Positions 25,630 through 34,104 of a DNA stretch of 64,000 nucleotides are shown here, in pieces (the first letter of the stretch is position 1; every line of letters begins with the position of its first letter). The translations under genes were made by a program, and so were the position numbers. The notes under the pieces were generated by a model. That model was not told where the DNA came from. It worked only from the letters and a program-made list of their open reading frames with translations, and did not search any database. The DNA lies in the NCBI GenBank assembly GCA_965232265.1, contig CBDDPH010000002.1:4650001-4714000 (forward strand), in the 5' to 3' direction. This DNA comes from VXRD01 sp965232265 (GTDB lineage Bacteria > Latescibacterota > UBA2968).

Positions 25630-26094
25630 CTATGTGGTCATTTTTTTCGATGCGTACTGAACCGCATCGACAATGTGTTGGTACCCTGTACAGCGGCACA
25701 AATTGCCTTCTATACCGCGACGAATATCGGCTTCGCTGGGTTTGGGATTGCGTTCTAAAAGCTGGTGCGCGGCAATAATCATGCCCGGGGTGCAAAAACC
25801 GCACTGCAACCCGTGACACTCCCAGAAGCCCTCCTGAATAGGGTGCAATTCACCATTTTGGGCAAAGCCCTCAATGGTCGTAATTTCAGCACCATCGGCT
25901 TGCACTGCCAAAACCGTACACGATTTGACAGCATCTCCATTGAGCATCACACTGCACGCGCCACAAAGGCTGGTCTCGCAGCCTATGTGCGTGCCAGTAA
26001 GCCCGACCACATCGCGCAAAAAATGCACGAGCAACATCCGCGGTTCCACGTCGTGACTTTGATGCTCCCCGTTCACAGTGACTTCAATTTTCAC
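25630..26094 (-). CDS. coxS: Molybdenum hydroxylase [2Fe-2S] small subunit (CoxS-type)
   Basis: 154 residues starting at GTG 26094, behind AAAGGAGG. Upstream in-frame codons are rejected because they would place that site inside the gene. Plant-type 2Fe-2S ligands are C39, C44, C47 and C59 (GCETSLCGAC...KSC). The second cluster uses C98, C101, C133 and C135 (QCGFC, CRC). First gene of the coxSLM(G) operon. Confidence 0.94.
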   Translation of the reverse strand: MKIEVTVNGEHQSHDVEPRMLLVHFLRDVVGLTGTHIGCETSLCGACSVMLNGDAVKSCTVLAVQADGAEITTIEGFAQNGELHPIQEGFWECHGLQCGFCTPGMIIAAHQLLERNPKPSEADIRRGIEGNLCRCTGYQHIVDAVQYASKKMTT

Positions 26095-26155
26095 GGGCAA
26101 GCCTCCTTTGAAAAGGGGGAAAAAAATAAACTTACACTCCATCGCAAGATATGGC

Positions 26156-26172
26156 GCATGGCAACGCCATGC
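26156..26172. promoter_or_regulatory. Perfect inverted repeat in the coxS/dsbA divergent promoter region
   Basis: GCATGGC-AAC-GCCATGC, a 7-bp perfect palindrome 62 bp upstream of coxS and 107 bp upstream of the divergent DsbA-like gene. Candidate operator shared by both units. Confidence 0.4.
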
Positions 26173-26278
26173 AACCAATTTTTAGAAGGCTTTGGCGACA
26201 AAGATCAGCATTAGATATCTTGGCAAAACATCACTTTCTCATTATGTTGAAAAATAGAACTTAAAACAGGAGAAACCC

Positions 26279-26911
26279 ATGAAAACACTTTATTACGTCG
26301 CCGACCCCATGTGTTCCTGGTGCTGGGGATTTCAACCAGTACTGGAAAAAGTAAAAGAAGCCGTACCTGACGAGTTATCACCCGTATATATCATGGGTGG
26401 ATTGGCACGCGACACCGATGACCCCATGCCCGATGTGATGCGGACGCATATCCAGCGCGCATGGCGCGAAGTCGCAGCCATAACAGGTGCGAATTTCAAC
26501 TGGGACTTTTGGGAAAAATGCAAACCCCGGCGATGCACCTATCCCTCTTGCAGGGCATTTTATGCGGCTCAAAATCAGGGAGCGGGAACTGAGATGTTCG
26601 ACGCGATTCAACGCGCCTATTATCGGGAAGCGCGCAACCCATCAGATACAGAAGTCCTCGTCGCATTGGCGAATGAAATCGGATTAGACACACGGCAATT
26701 TGCCCATGACCTATCCTCACCCGAAACAGAACAGCAGATGCAGGAGGGATTTAACATCAGGCGATCGATGAATGCCAATCAGTTTCCAAGTCTCGTCGTA
26801 AGAAATAACGCATCCGTAACCTTCATCACCAGAGGTTATAACGATGTGGAAACCGTGTTGACGCGCTTGCGAGCTATAACTTCTGGATTGCGGCTAAGCA
26901 TGTCCCCTTGA
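26279..26911 (+). CDS. DsbA-family thioredoxin-fold protein (FrnE-like)
   Basis: 210 residues, no signal peptide. The active-site CxxC is C12-S-W-C15 in ADPMCSWCWGF, followed by the all-alpha insertion typical of the DsbA/FrnE/HCCA-isomerase group. A cis-Pro loop appears at NQFPSLVV (about 170). Cytoplasmic FrnE-type proteins act as dithiol oxidoreductases. The ribosome-binding site is CAGGAGAAACCC. The last codons (SGLRLSMSP, stop) are encoded by the dispersed repeat that begins at 26885, so the native C-terminus has been replaced or extended by the repeat. Confidence 0.87.
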   Translation: MKTLYYVADPMCSWCWGFQPVLEKVKEAVPDELSPVYIMGGLARDTDDPMPDVMRTHIQRAWREVAAITGANFNWDFWEKCKPRRCTYPSCRAFYAAQNQGAGTEMFDAIQRAYYREARNPSDTEVLVALANEIGLDTRQFAHDLSSPETEQQMQEGFNIRRSMNANQFPSLVVRNNASVTFITRGYNDVETVLTRLRAITSGLRLSMSP

Positions 26912-26998
26912 TTAAACCCTCAGGGGCAAGCTCTGCATGCTTTAAGCAGGGAACCCTGCCGCGATGGCAACTACGGGCGAGGCATGCCTCGCCCCTAC
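26885..26998. repeat. Dispersed composite palindromic repeat (copy 2), overlapping a gene end
   Basis: GGATTGCGGCTAAGCATG, CCCCTTGATTAAACC...CAGGGG, CTGCATGCTTTAAGCAGGG, CCGCGATGGCAAC and a terminal GGGCGAGGCATGCCTCGCCC hairpin plus CTAC. It supplies the stop codon of the DsbA-like gene. Confidence 0.75.
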
Positions 26999-27006
26999 GA
27001 TCGATC

Positions 27007-27027
27007 CACTAACCACTAACTACTGAC
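27007..27027. repeat. Short heptamer array (CACTAAC/TACTGAC)
   Basis: Three consecutive 7-base units (CACTAAC, CACTAAC, TACTGAC) directly follow the hairpin repeat and abut the stop codon of the Uma2 gene. The complement resembles the CAGTAGT units at 63269. Confidence 0.5.
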
Positions 27028-27633
27028 TTATTCCCACAGCCTGTGGACATCGAGTTCAAAATTGGGCAACACGGGATCGCCAGAAATGGTTTCTGGATCG
27101 CACAGACAAACGACCTCTTCACCTGGACCATAGACATAAACATTTCGCTCTCTCGGATCGATAAGCCAGCCGAGTTGTGCGCCATTATCGATATATTCCT
27201 GCATCTTATCTTTTATCGTCTCAAGGCGATCTGTACGAGAAAGCAGTTCGACGACGAAATCGGGACAAATTGGGGCAAACGCCTCCTGTTCATCTTCTGA
27301 AAGCACCTCCCACCGCTCTCTTCTAATCCACGCCAGATCCGGAGCACGCACAGCGCCATTGGGAAGCGTAAAACCAGCGGATGAATCAAAACCAAAACCC
27401 GTCTCATCAGACCGCATCCAAATACCAAATTGGACAATAAGTCCAAAATTCCGCTGTCCAGATTTGCTCCCTGTTGGCGGCATAATGATCACGTCTCCTT
27501 CGCAAGTGAGCTCCATTCTCAAATCGGGATTGGCCTGGCAAAATTGAAAAAACTCATGCCTGTCCATGTGCAATACAGACCCGAAATGAAGCGTAAGAGC
27601 ATCTTGATCTGTTTGTAATGCAACCGCACTCAT
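27028..27633 (-). CDS. Uma2-family (DUF820) putative endonuclease
   Basis: A 201-residue PD-(D/E)xK-type protein. Family landmarks are MELTCEGDVIIMPPTGSKSG (about 39-58), FDSSAGFTLPNGAVRAPDLA (about 80-99), PDFVVELLSRTD (catalytic D and E-x-x at about 124-135) and LGWLIDPRERNVYVY. These proteins are common in cyanobacteria and other multi-copy settings, and their role is unknown. The start follows GGAGGATTTTCC. Confidence 0.85.
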   Translation of the reverse strand: MSAVALQTDQDALTLHFGSVLHMDRHEFFQFCQANPDLRMELTCEGDVIIMPPTGSKSGQRNFGLIVQFGIWMRSDETGFGFDSSAGFTLPNGAVRAPDLAWIRRERWEVLSEDEQEAFAPICPDFVVELLSRTDRLETIKDKMQEYIDNGAQLGWLIDPRERNVYVYGPGEEVVCLCDPETISGDPVLPNFELDVHRLWE

Positions 27634-27815
27634 GGAAAATCCTCCGAATGTAAATATCCTTTTCTGCTTCCAAGTGTCCGTCCTGAAAAAATACCCACAA
27701 CCCGAACTTTGTGCAACCCCCTAAGGGCAGCAAACATCGCCTTGACATCAATAAGAAGTTTTGAAATATTATGCCTGTTATATCTGCAACCAAAAACGAG
27801 AAGGAGAGCGCAGAA

Positions 27816-28193
27816 ATGGCCGACCAAAACATACCGACACAAGACCAACAAAACGAATTGTTATTCATGCAACTGGTCATGATGTTTCAGGGCATGGCAT
27901 TGCAAAACCTGGGCAAAGTGATGAACCCGATGACCAACCAGATCGAGCGCAACCTGGAACAGGCCAAAAACATGATTGACATCCTCGGCATGCTGGACGA
28001 AAAAACAAAAGGCAACTTAAACGACAATGAGCAAAAATTAATGGAACATGTATTATTTGAACTGCGAATGAATTATGTAGATGAACTCAAAAAGGACGAA
28101 TCCGCAGAAGAGCAGACATCCGAAGAACATACAGAAGAGCAAACAGAAGATAATACCACTGAAAACGAAGCTTCTGGGGAGGAAAAAGATTGA
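27816..28193 (+). CDS. DUF1844-family protein
   Basis: 125 residues. The DUF1844 core is visible: LLFMQLVMMFQGMALQNLGK, then TNQIERNLEQAKNMIDILGM and LDEKTKGNLNDNEQKLMEHV. A Glu/Thr-rich disordered tail follows (about 90-125). The start chosen is ATG 27816 behind AAGGAG. Its stop overlaps the TTG start of lptE, so the pair is translationally coupled. Function unknown. Confidence 0.83.
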   Translation: MADQNIPTQDQQNELLFMQLVMMFQGMALQNLGKVMNPMTNQIERNLEQAKNMIDILGMLDEKTKGNLNDNEQKLMEHVLFELRMNYVDELKKDESAEEQTSEEHTEEQTEDNTTENEASGEEKD

Positions 28194-28702
28194 GCGCATC
28201 CCAAAAGTGGTCGGCTTGCTGCTTACTCCTCATCATGTATCTGCCCTTGAGCTGTGCTTATTACTCCACATCAGCCACAGGCAGTGGGGGCATCCGCTCC
28301 GTCGCCGTCCCTCTGCTCGACAACGAAAGCCTCGAAGCCGGTATTCACCAGGCATTGACAGACAGCTTAATTCAGGGATTTGTCTCTGATGGTGCCCTGC
28401 GTGTAGTCGAAGAAGACCAAGCCGATGCCGTATTGCAGGGCACGGTCCTCGAAATCAAAGAAGAACCCTTTACTTATGGCGGTCAAGCGAGTGCCGAACA
28501 ATATCAAATCTCCGTCTTCGTAAAAATGGCTTTCTACGACACACGAGAAAAACAAACACTCTGGGAACTGGGCCGCATGCGCGGTTACGGTATCTACGAC
28601 GCGGCAAGCCAACGCGACCTCGCCCGCACCCAAGGCATCGGCGACGCGCTACGCATGCTCTCCAAAGACGCCGTAGATCGCACGCAAGTAGGAGGATGGT
28701 AA
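28190..28702 (+). CDS. lptE: LptE-like outer-membrane lipoprotein
   Basis: 170 residues from TTG 28190, with GGGGAGG at ideal spacing. A lipoprotein signal is present with lipobox LSC (Cys22). The mature part follows the LptE pattern: IRSVAVPLLDNESLEAGIHQ, DSLIQGFVSDGALRVVEEDQ, ADAVLQGTV. LptE plugs the LptD barrel for lipopolysaccharide export. Sequence conservation in this family is low, so the symbol is a family-level call. Four bp separate it from cysK. Confidence 0.75.
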   Translation: MSASQKWSACCLLLIMYLPLSCAYYSTSATGSGGIRSVAVPLLDNESLEAGIHQALTDSLIQGFVSDGALRVVEEDQADAVLQGTVLEIKEEPFTYGGQASAEQYQISVFVKMAFYDTREKQTLWELGRMRGYGIYDAASQRDLARTQGIGDALRMLSKDAVDRTQVGGW

Positions 28703-28705
28703 CGT

Positions 28706-29644
28706 ATGCCTGAAGACAATGTCGTGGTCAATGACTTCATACAATTGATCGGCGGCACGCCCCTGATACGCTTAAACAGTCTGGCGACACCTGACATGGC
28801 CGAAGTCGTCGTCAAAATGGAATCCCTGAATCCGGCGCGCACCGTAAAAGACCGCATAGCCCTCTCCATGATCGAAGCCGCAGAACGCGACGGACACTTA
28901 AAGCCCGGCATGACCATCGTCGAACCGACCAGTGGCAACACCGGCATTGGTCTCGCAATGGTCGCAACCGCACGAGGTTATCGCCTGATACTAACCATGC
29001 CTGATTCTATGAGCCGGGAGCGACGCGACCTGCTCGAAAGTTACGGTGCCGAACTGATCTTAACCCCGGGCGACCTCGACATGCCCGGCGCCGTCGCAGA
29101 AGCCGAACGAATCGTCAACGAATCGCCCGAAACGACCTTTATGCCACAGCAATTTAACAACTCTGCCAACCCGGAAATACACCGCCAAACCACAGCCCGG
29201 GAAATATTAGAAGCCATTGACGGCCACCTCGACGCCTTTGTCGCAGGCATAGGCACGGGAGGAACCATCACAGGCGTGGGCGAAGTCTTAAAAGCCGAAT
29301 TAGACCACATACTTGTAGTCGCTGTCGAACCCGCCAAATCCCCGGTTCTATCGGGCGGAGAGCCAGCGCTACACGGCATCCAGGGTATCGGTGCAGGATT
29401 CGTACCCTCAGTACTCAACCGCAATGTCTTTGACGCACTTATATGCGTACGCGACGAAGACGCCATCAAAACAGCTCGCAAACTCGGTCGCGAAGAAGGC
29501 ATTCTCGCCGGCATATCCGCCGGGGCAAATGTATTCGCCGCCCTGCAAATCGCCCGCGACCTGGGCCCGGGCAAGCGGGTCGCAACCATAATCTGCGACT
29601 CGGGCGAGCGGTACTTCAGCGTACCTGAATTCTTACAAGCGTAG
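28706..29644 (+). CDS. cysK: Cysteine synthase A (O-acetylserine sulfhydrylase)
   Basis: A 312-residue PLP enzyme making cysteine from O-acetylserine and sulfide. The PLP lysine is K48 in NPARTVKDRIA. The usual NPGGSVKDR context is altered to NPARTVKDR. The Asn loop TSGNTG lies at 75-80, the phosphate-binding glycine loop is AGIGTGGTITG, and QFNNSANPEIH is the substrate loop. AGGAGGATGGTAACGT precedes ATG 28706. It could recycle sulfide or sulfur released elsewhere, but it is grouped with lptE rather than with the sulfatases. Confidence 0.93.
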   Translation: MPEDNVVVNDFIQLIGGTPLIRLNSLATPDMAEVVVKMESLNPARTVKDRIALSMIEAAERDGHLKPGMTIVEPTSGNTGIGLAMVATARGYRLILTMPDSMSRERRDLLESYGAELILTPGDLDMPGAVAEAERIVNESPETTFMPQQFNNSANPEIHRQTTAREILEAIDGHLDAFVAGIGTGGTITGVGEVLKAELDHILVVAVEPAKSPVLSGGEPALHGIQGIGAGFVPSVLNRNVFDALICVRDEDAIKTARKLGREEGILAGISAGANVFAALQIARDLGPGKRVATIICDSGERYFSVPEFLQA

Positions 29645-29660
29645 TTGACCCCTCCCCCGG

Positions 29661-29683
29661 CCCCTCCCCGAAACGGGGAGGGG
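29661..29683. terminator. Strong GC hairpin after cysK
   Basis: CCCCTCCCCG-AAA-CGGGGAGGGG is a perfect 10-bp stem 17 bp after the cysK stop. No T-run follows. It may protect a 3' end or be a mobile palindrome rather than a classical terminator. Confidence 0.5.
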
Positions 29684-29775
29684 AGACAGGATCCCCCTTT
29701 CTCGCAGAAAGAGGTTTAGGGGATAAATCCCGATAATATAATATTAAAACAACCACTCAATAACAGGAGACCCTC

Positions 29776-30822
29776 ATGAGCAATATCCCCAATTACTTGA
29801 AAAATTACGCCGACCTCTACGCCGACAACCCGCGTGCTGCTGCACTCCAGTGGTTCCGCGAAGCGCGTTACGGCCTGTTCTTGCACTACGGACTCTACTC
29901 TCTCATAGGGCGACACGAATGGGTGCAACTGCGAGAACTCATCCCCGTTGCCGAATATGAAAAACTCATCCACGACTTCACCGCCGAAAACTTCGATGCC
30001 GAGCGCATCGCGCAATTTGCCGTTGACTGCGGGATGAAATACATCAACATCACCACGCGGCACCACGATTCATTCTGCCTATTCGACACAGCGGAAACGG
30101 ATTTCAACAGCACCAATGCCCCAGCGGGCCGTGATCTAATCAAAGAACTGGCCGAAACGTGTGATCGACACGCACTCGGACTGTGTTTGTACTACTCCCA
30201 CGGAAGGGACTGGAAACATCCCCATGCCCCCAACAACGACGAATGGGGCGGGCAGGCAAGACCCAAATACGACCCGCCCGAACCGAGCTATGCCACTGGC
30301 GCGGCACACAACCTGCAAATATATCTCGACTTCATGCAGGCGCAAATCACAGAACTACTCACAAATTACGGACCCGTAGCCGCAATCTGGCTGGACGGGG
30401 TTGCCGTTCCCAACAACGGCGACAAAGCAAAATTTAAGAGTCAGGAACTCTACGACTATATCCACAGCGTACAACCACAGGTACTCGTCTCCTACAAACA
30501 GGGCTTGCTGGACACCGAAGACTTTCAAGCCCCTGAACATCAAGCCGTAGAACAGGCGAACAAACCCATGGAAATCTGCACGACAATGTGTTCAGGACCA
30601 GGTGGAAAAGGCGTATCCTGGGGCTATCTCGCCGAAGGAGGCCACCACAAAACTGAGGAAGAAGTTTGGACAGCACTGACAGCAGCGCGAGAAAGCGGTT
30701 GCAATCTATTGTTAAACACCGGACCCCTGCCCGATGGATCACTCGACGAAAAAGATGTGCCAGTACTGCTCGCAGTGGGCGAACGCATTCGCAAAGAGGG
30801 ATTTCCCGGAGAAGGAACCTAA
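29776..30822 (+). CDS. GH29-family alpha-L-fucosidase-like hydrolase (short form)
   Basis: A 348-residue TIM-barrel protein without a signal peptide or the usual C-terminal beta-domain. GH29 marks are FREARYGLFLHYGLYS (about 27-42), ITTRHHDSFCLFDT (His pair about 96-97) and AAIWLDGVAV, with D207 in the nucleophile position. The acid/base residue cannot be fixed by eye. CAGGAGACCCTC precedes the ATG. It sits 4 bp before a large membrane-protein gene, implying an import-and-cleave pair. The fucosidase specificity is not certain. Confidence 0.82.
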   Translation: MSNIPNYLKNYADLYADNPRAAALQWFREARYGLFLHYGLYSLIGRHEWVQLRELIPVAEYEKLIHDFTAENFDAERIAQFAVDCGMKYINITTRHHDSFCLFDTAETDFNSTNAPAGRDLIKELAETCDRHALGLCLYYSHGRDWKHPHAPNNDEWGGQARPKYDPPEPSYATGAAHNLQIYLDFMQAQITELLTNYGPVAAIWLDGVAVPNNGDKAKFKSQELYDYIHSVQPQVLVSYKQGLLDTEDFQAPEHQAVEQANKPMEICTTMCSGPGGKGVSWGYLAEGGHHKTEEEVWTALTAARESGCNLLLNTGPLPDGSLDEKDVPVLLAVGERIRKEGFPGEGT

Positions 30823-30826
30823 CTTT

Positions 30827-32782
30827 GTGTCAGTACAAACAACCGACATACAAGAACCCCAACCCCTGAAGCGACGATCGCCCTGGTGGGCAATTGCACT
30901 GGCCGTATTGATCACCGTATCAATCAACGCAATCATACCCTATACCCATCACTACATGCACACCATATCACTGGTCGAAGGCATGATACCGATGGGTATT
31001 TTTATGCCCTTTCTGGTACTGATCTTTATCGTAAATCCCGTGCTACGCGCTCTGGGATATGCATTACAACCCTGGGAATTGATCTTCATTTTTGCCGTTG
31101 GCTACGTAAGCATGTCCATCAATGAACTGCTCGGGCGCGTACTGGCAACCTATGCCGTCATGCACTACATGGCAACGCCGGAAAACCTCTGGGAAGAATA
31201 TGTCTTTGGCCTCGTGCAACCCTATCTCGTCGTCGAAGACGCCAAAGAGCAACTCGCCTGGTTTTACGAGGGCCTGCCGCGCAACGCAACGATCCCCTGG
31301 GCAATCTGGATACGCCCCACATTCTGGTGGCTGAGCTTTATCGCCGCGCTCGGCCTGGGATCAGTCGCACTGGCGACAATTTTGCGCCGGCAATGGGTCG
31401 AGCAAGAGCGATTGCCCTTTCCCTTTGCACAAGTCGCCGAAGAACTCGCCGAAACAGCGGGACCAAAGGGATTCCCCGAATACATGAAACAGCCGCTATT
31501 CTGGGCTGGCTTCTCCATTCCCTCAGTTATCGTCCTCTGGTACATCATCGGCTACTTCGATCCCAGCTTCCCCGTAATTACCGTGGGGATCCAAAATTAC
31601 ACAATCTCACTGGGACGGTATGTGCCCTATCTGCACGGGCGGCTCAATTTCTTAATTATCGGATTTGCGTACTTTACCGATCTACAGGTCTTATTTTCAA
31701 TCTGGGTATTCTGGGTACTTACCTGGCTTCAAATAGGGATGACCAATCGGCTGGGCCTGGCAGAGGGTTTGGGAGAATTTGCCGGCACGCGGCAGCAAGC
31801 ACTGGGCGGGTTCATCGTATTTTGTCTGTGGGGATTGTGGATTGCGCGAACCCACATCAAGGCGGTCTTACAACAGGCATTTCGCCAAACAAAAAATATG
31901 GACGACCAGAACGAATTGATGTCCTACCGCACGGCAACCATCGTGTTTCTCGCCTGTGCGCTATTTGCCATGTTCTGGTTATTCAAAGGAGGGATGACAC
32001 CGTTTTGGGCCGTATTGGTCACGGTGTTCTGGTTTGTTTTTTACACTGGATTTGCCAAAATCGTAGCCATGACCGGACTCGTATTTCTGGAATCACCCAG
32101 CAGCCTGGGCACGGGCATAATGGGATTCGCACCGCCCGATTCACTATCGCCGAACACAATTGCCATGCGGCAACAAGTGGGCAGCATGTATCAAAACGGC
32201 AAAAGCTTCACCATGCCCGCTGCCGCCCATGCCGCGCGGTTGAGCATCAACCTGGGCAATCGAGCGCGCGTACTGGGCTTAACCATCGCATTTGCATTTG
32301 TGTTTTCGCTCATCGCCGCCGCCGCATCGACAATTTATCTGGGCTATACCGACGGTGCATTTAATTTTGGCTCGTACATGTTTCGGGTTGCCGCGCCGCG
32401 TTACTACGACGGCATAGTATCGTCCATCCGCGATATAGGCAAAGAAACCCACTACGGTCTTCGAATGGCATTTACCGCATTTGGCGCACTGACAATGGGC
32501 ATATTGACCCTGTGCCAATACCGATTCACCTGGTGGCCGCTCCATCCCATCGGTTTTACAGTCGTAACCTTTTATTCAGCACGCACCGCCATCTTATCCG
32601 TATTTCTCACCTGGCTGATTAAATTTATCATCTTCCGCCTGGGAGGAATCGCGCTGTATCGCAGAGCAAAACCCTTTTTCATCGGCATGATCGTGGGATA
32701 CACCCTATCGCTCATTGTGAGCATGGGCGTCGATCTCTTATGGTTCCCCGGGCAAGGGCACAATCTGTATTGGGGAGACTAA
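30827..32782 (+). CDS. Large polytopic membrane protein, DUF6785/DUF6784-like
   Basis: 651 residues from GTG 30827, which follows GGAGAAGGA at the end of the fucosidase gene. I count about 14 hydrophobic segments, with conserved-looking loops such as NELLGRVLATYAVMHYMATP, RRQWVEQERLPFPFAQVAEE and ESPSSLGTGIMGFAPPDS. The organisation resembles oligopeptide-transporter-like membrane proteins annotated as DUF6785 in related genomes; I am unsure of that label. Likely a solute carrier working with the preceding glycoside hydrolase. Its stop overlaps the opposing rimI gene by 4 bp. Confidence 0.65.
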   Translation: MSVQTTDIQEPQPLKRRSPWWAIALAVLITVSINAIIPYTHHYMHTISLVEGMIPMGIFMPFLVLIFIVNPVLRALGYALQPWELIFIFAVGYVSMSINELLGRVLATYAVMHYMATPENLWEEYVFGLVQPYLVVEDAKEQLAWFYEGLPRNATIPWAIWIRPTFWWLSFIAALGLGSVALATILRRQWVEQERLPFPFAQVAEELAETAGPKGFPEYMKQPLFWAGFSIPSVIVLWYIIGYFDPSFPVITVGIQNYTISLGRYVPYLHGRLNFLIIGFAYFTDLQVLFSIWVFWVLTWLQIGMTNRLGLAEGLGEFAGTRQQALGGFIVFCLWGLWIARTHIKAVLQQAFRQTKNMDDQNELMSYRTATIVFLACALFAMFWLFKGGMTPFWAVLVTVFWFVFYTGFAKIVAMTGLVFLESPSSLGTGIMGFAPPDSLSPNTIAMRQQVGSMYQNGKSFTMPAAAHAARLSINLGNRARVLGLTIAFAFVFSLIAAAASTIYLGYTDGAFNFGSYMFRVAAPRYYDGIVSSIRDIGKETHYGLRMAFTAFGALTMGILTLCQYRFTWWPLHPIGFTVVTFYSARTAILSVFLTWLIKFIIFRLGGIALYRRAKPFFIGMIVGYTLSLIVSMGVDLLWFPGQGHNLYWGD

Positions 32783-33270
32783 ACTTCTAACACCTGCGAC
32801 ACCCAATCGGATAATCGGGTATTGAGCGGCTTTAACATCACGAGTGCATCTTCGCGAGGGTGCGTATAATACGCTTTTCTGATCGCTATAGTCTCAAACC
32901 CCATCTTCTTATAGAGATCAATCGCAGCACAATTGGACATACGCACCTCCAAAGACACCACCTGCGCCATTTTCTCCAACAGATCAAATACAGCTTTCAG
33001 CGTTTTTCTGCCCAGCCCATTTCTTTGAAAATCAGGCGCAATAGCCAAATTCACCAAATGAAATTCCCGACCAATCAAAAAACCCACAACATAGCCCGCA
33101 ATCTCGCACTCGACCATAACCACCCGGCAAAAACCATTTTTGCGATTCCGCGCAAACTCAAAATCGCGGCGTGTCCATGGAGAGGAAAAAACTGCCATTT
33201 CAATCTTTATAACCCGGTCGAGATGTGCAGGGATCATCTCCATCAACACGGGTGTCATCGGATTATCCAT
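32779..33270 (-). CDS. rimI: Ribosomal-protein-alanine N-acetyltransferase RimI-like
   Basis: 163 residues of the GNAT fold. Motifs are FSSPWTRRDFEFARN, LVNLAIAPDFQRNGLGRKTL (acetyl-CoA pyrophosphate loop) and NCAAIDLYKKMGFETIAIRK. The start is ATG 33270, which overlaps the tsaB stop. Adjacent tsaB-rimI is a common bacterial pair linked to t6A synthesis and S18 acetylation. Confidence 0.9.
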   Translation of the reverse strand: MDNPMTPVLMEMIPAHLDRVIKIEMAVFSSPWTRRDFEFARNRKNGFCRVVMVECEIAGYVVGFLIGREFHLVNLAIAPDFQRNGLGRKTLKAVFDLLEKMAQVVSLEVRMSNCAAIDLYKKMGFETIAIRKAYYTHPREDALVMLKPLNTRLSDWVSQVLEV

Positions 33271-33967
33271 CACCACTCAACCGCGCTTCTCGCACGCGCT
33301 CTGCTTGTGTTCGCCGCAAATAAAAAGGCTCTGCCGTCTCCGCATCATCCACCTCTTCCCGTTCGCAACGCGCCTGCCCCAGCAACGCAACAGCCCCCGC
33401 AGTGGGGCGACCCAGCGTTGCATTTGCAAAATACGCATCTCGTCCCAACGCATCGACAATAACATCGCGATGTGCCTGGGCACCATCTCCCACCACAGTC
33501 ACGGGACGCGGCAGGCGTGTAACCCAATTGGAAACCGCATCGGCGCAATCGGGCATTCTCGAAATCGGATCCCCCGCAACGAGATCATATACCCCCGCAT
33601 ACACATCGCCTCGCCGGGCGTCCAGCATTGGACAAATCGGCACCCCCTCTACCCCCGTCCCAAAAGCCATTGCCGCAAGGGTTGACACACACACACACAC
33701 AAGATCCGCACCGCGGCACAGCCCCTTCGCCAGGCCCATACCGATACGCAACCCCGTAAACGACCCGGGACCAGCAGCCACAGCCACGCCATCCAGATCG
33801 CCAACACTTAAACCCGCCTCTCGCAACGCCATTTCAACCATCGGCTGCAACCGTTCCGAATGATGCGATCCCAATTCCAACGTGTATTCCACAACCACGC
33901 GAGCATCGCAGGCCAAAGCCACACTGCATACCGGTGTCGAAGTCTCAATACCCAAAAATTTTGTCAA
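33263..33967 (-). CDS. tsaB: tRNA threonylcarbamoyladenosine biosynthesis protein TsaB
   Basis: A 234-residue ASKHA-fold protein. FLGIETSTPVCSVAL (4-18), HSERLQPMVEMAL and GPGSFTGLRIGMGLAKGL are diagnostic. It is the scaffold of the TsaBDE complex that makes t6A37 in tRNA. Start is TTG 33967 with GAGG about 9 bases upstream. An (AC)8 dinucleotide run at 33685-33701 encodes VCVCV in place of the usual aliphatic strand, and length change there would break the gene. Confidence 0.92.
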   Translation of the reverse strand: MTKFLGIETSTPVCSVALACDARVVVEYTLELGSHHSERLQPMVEMALREAGLSVGDLDGVAVAAGPGSFTGLRIGMGLAKGLCRGADLVCVCVSTLAAMAFGTGVEGVPICPMLDARRGDVYAGVYDLVAGDPISRMPDCADAVSNWVTRLPRPVTVVGDGAQAHRDVIVDALGRDAYFANATLGRPTAGAVALLGQARCEREEVDDAETAEPFYLRRTQAERVREARLSGDG

Positions 33968-33992
33968 CTTACAATACCTCTGTCAATCAAAT

Positions 33993-34093
33993 GGGCGAGG
34001 CATGCCTCGTCCCTATAACATCGGACTAAATGGGCGGCGCGGCGAATGCCGCCATGACCCTGCAACATCGGGCGAAAGATTTTTCGCCCCTAC
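33993..34093. repeat. Cluster of three hairpin repeats between tsaB and ruvB
   Basis: GGGCGAGGCATGCCTCGTCCC (33993), GGCGGC...GCCGCC (34033-34053) and GGGCGAAAGATTTTTCGCCC plus CTAC (34070-34093). Each is a near-perfect inverted repeat and two share the GGGCGA...CGCCCCTAC design found elsewhere in the window. Confidence 0.75.
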
Positions 34094-34104
34094 GATGTCA
34101 AACC

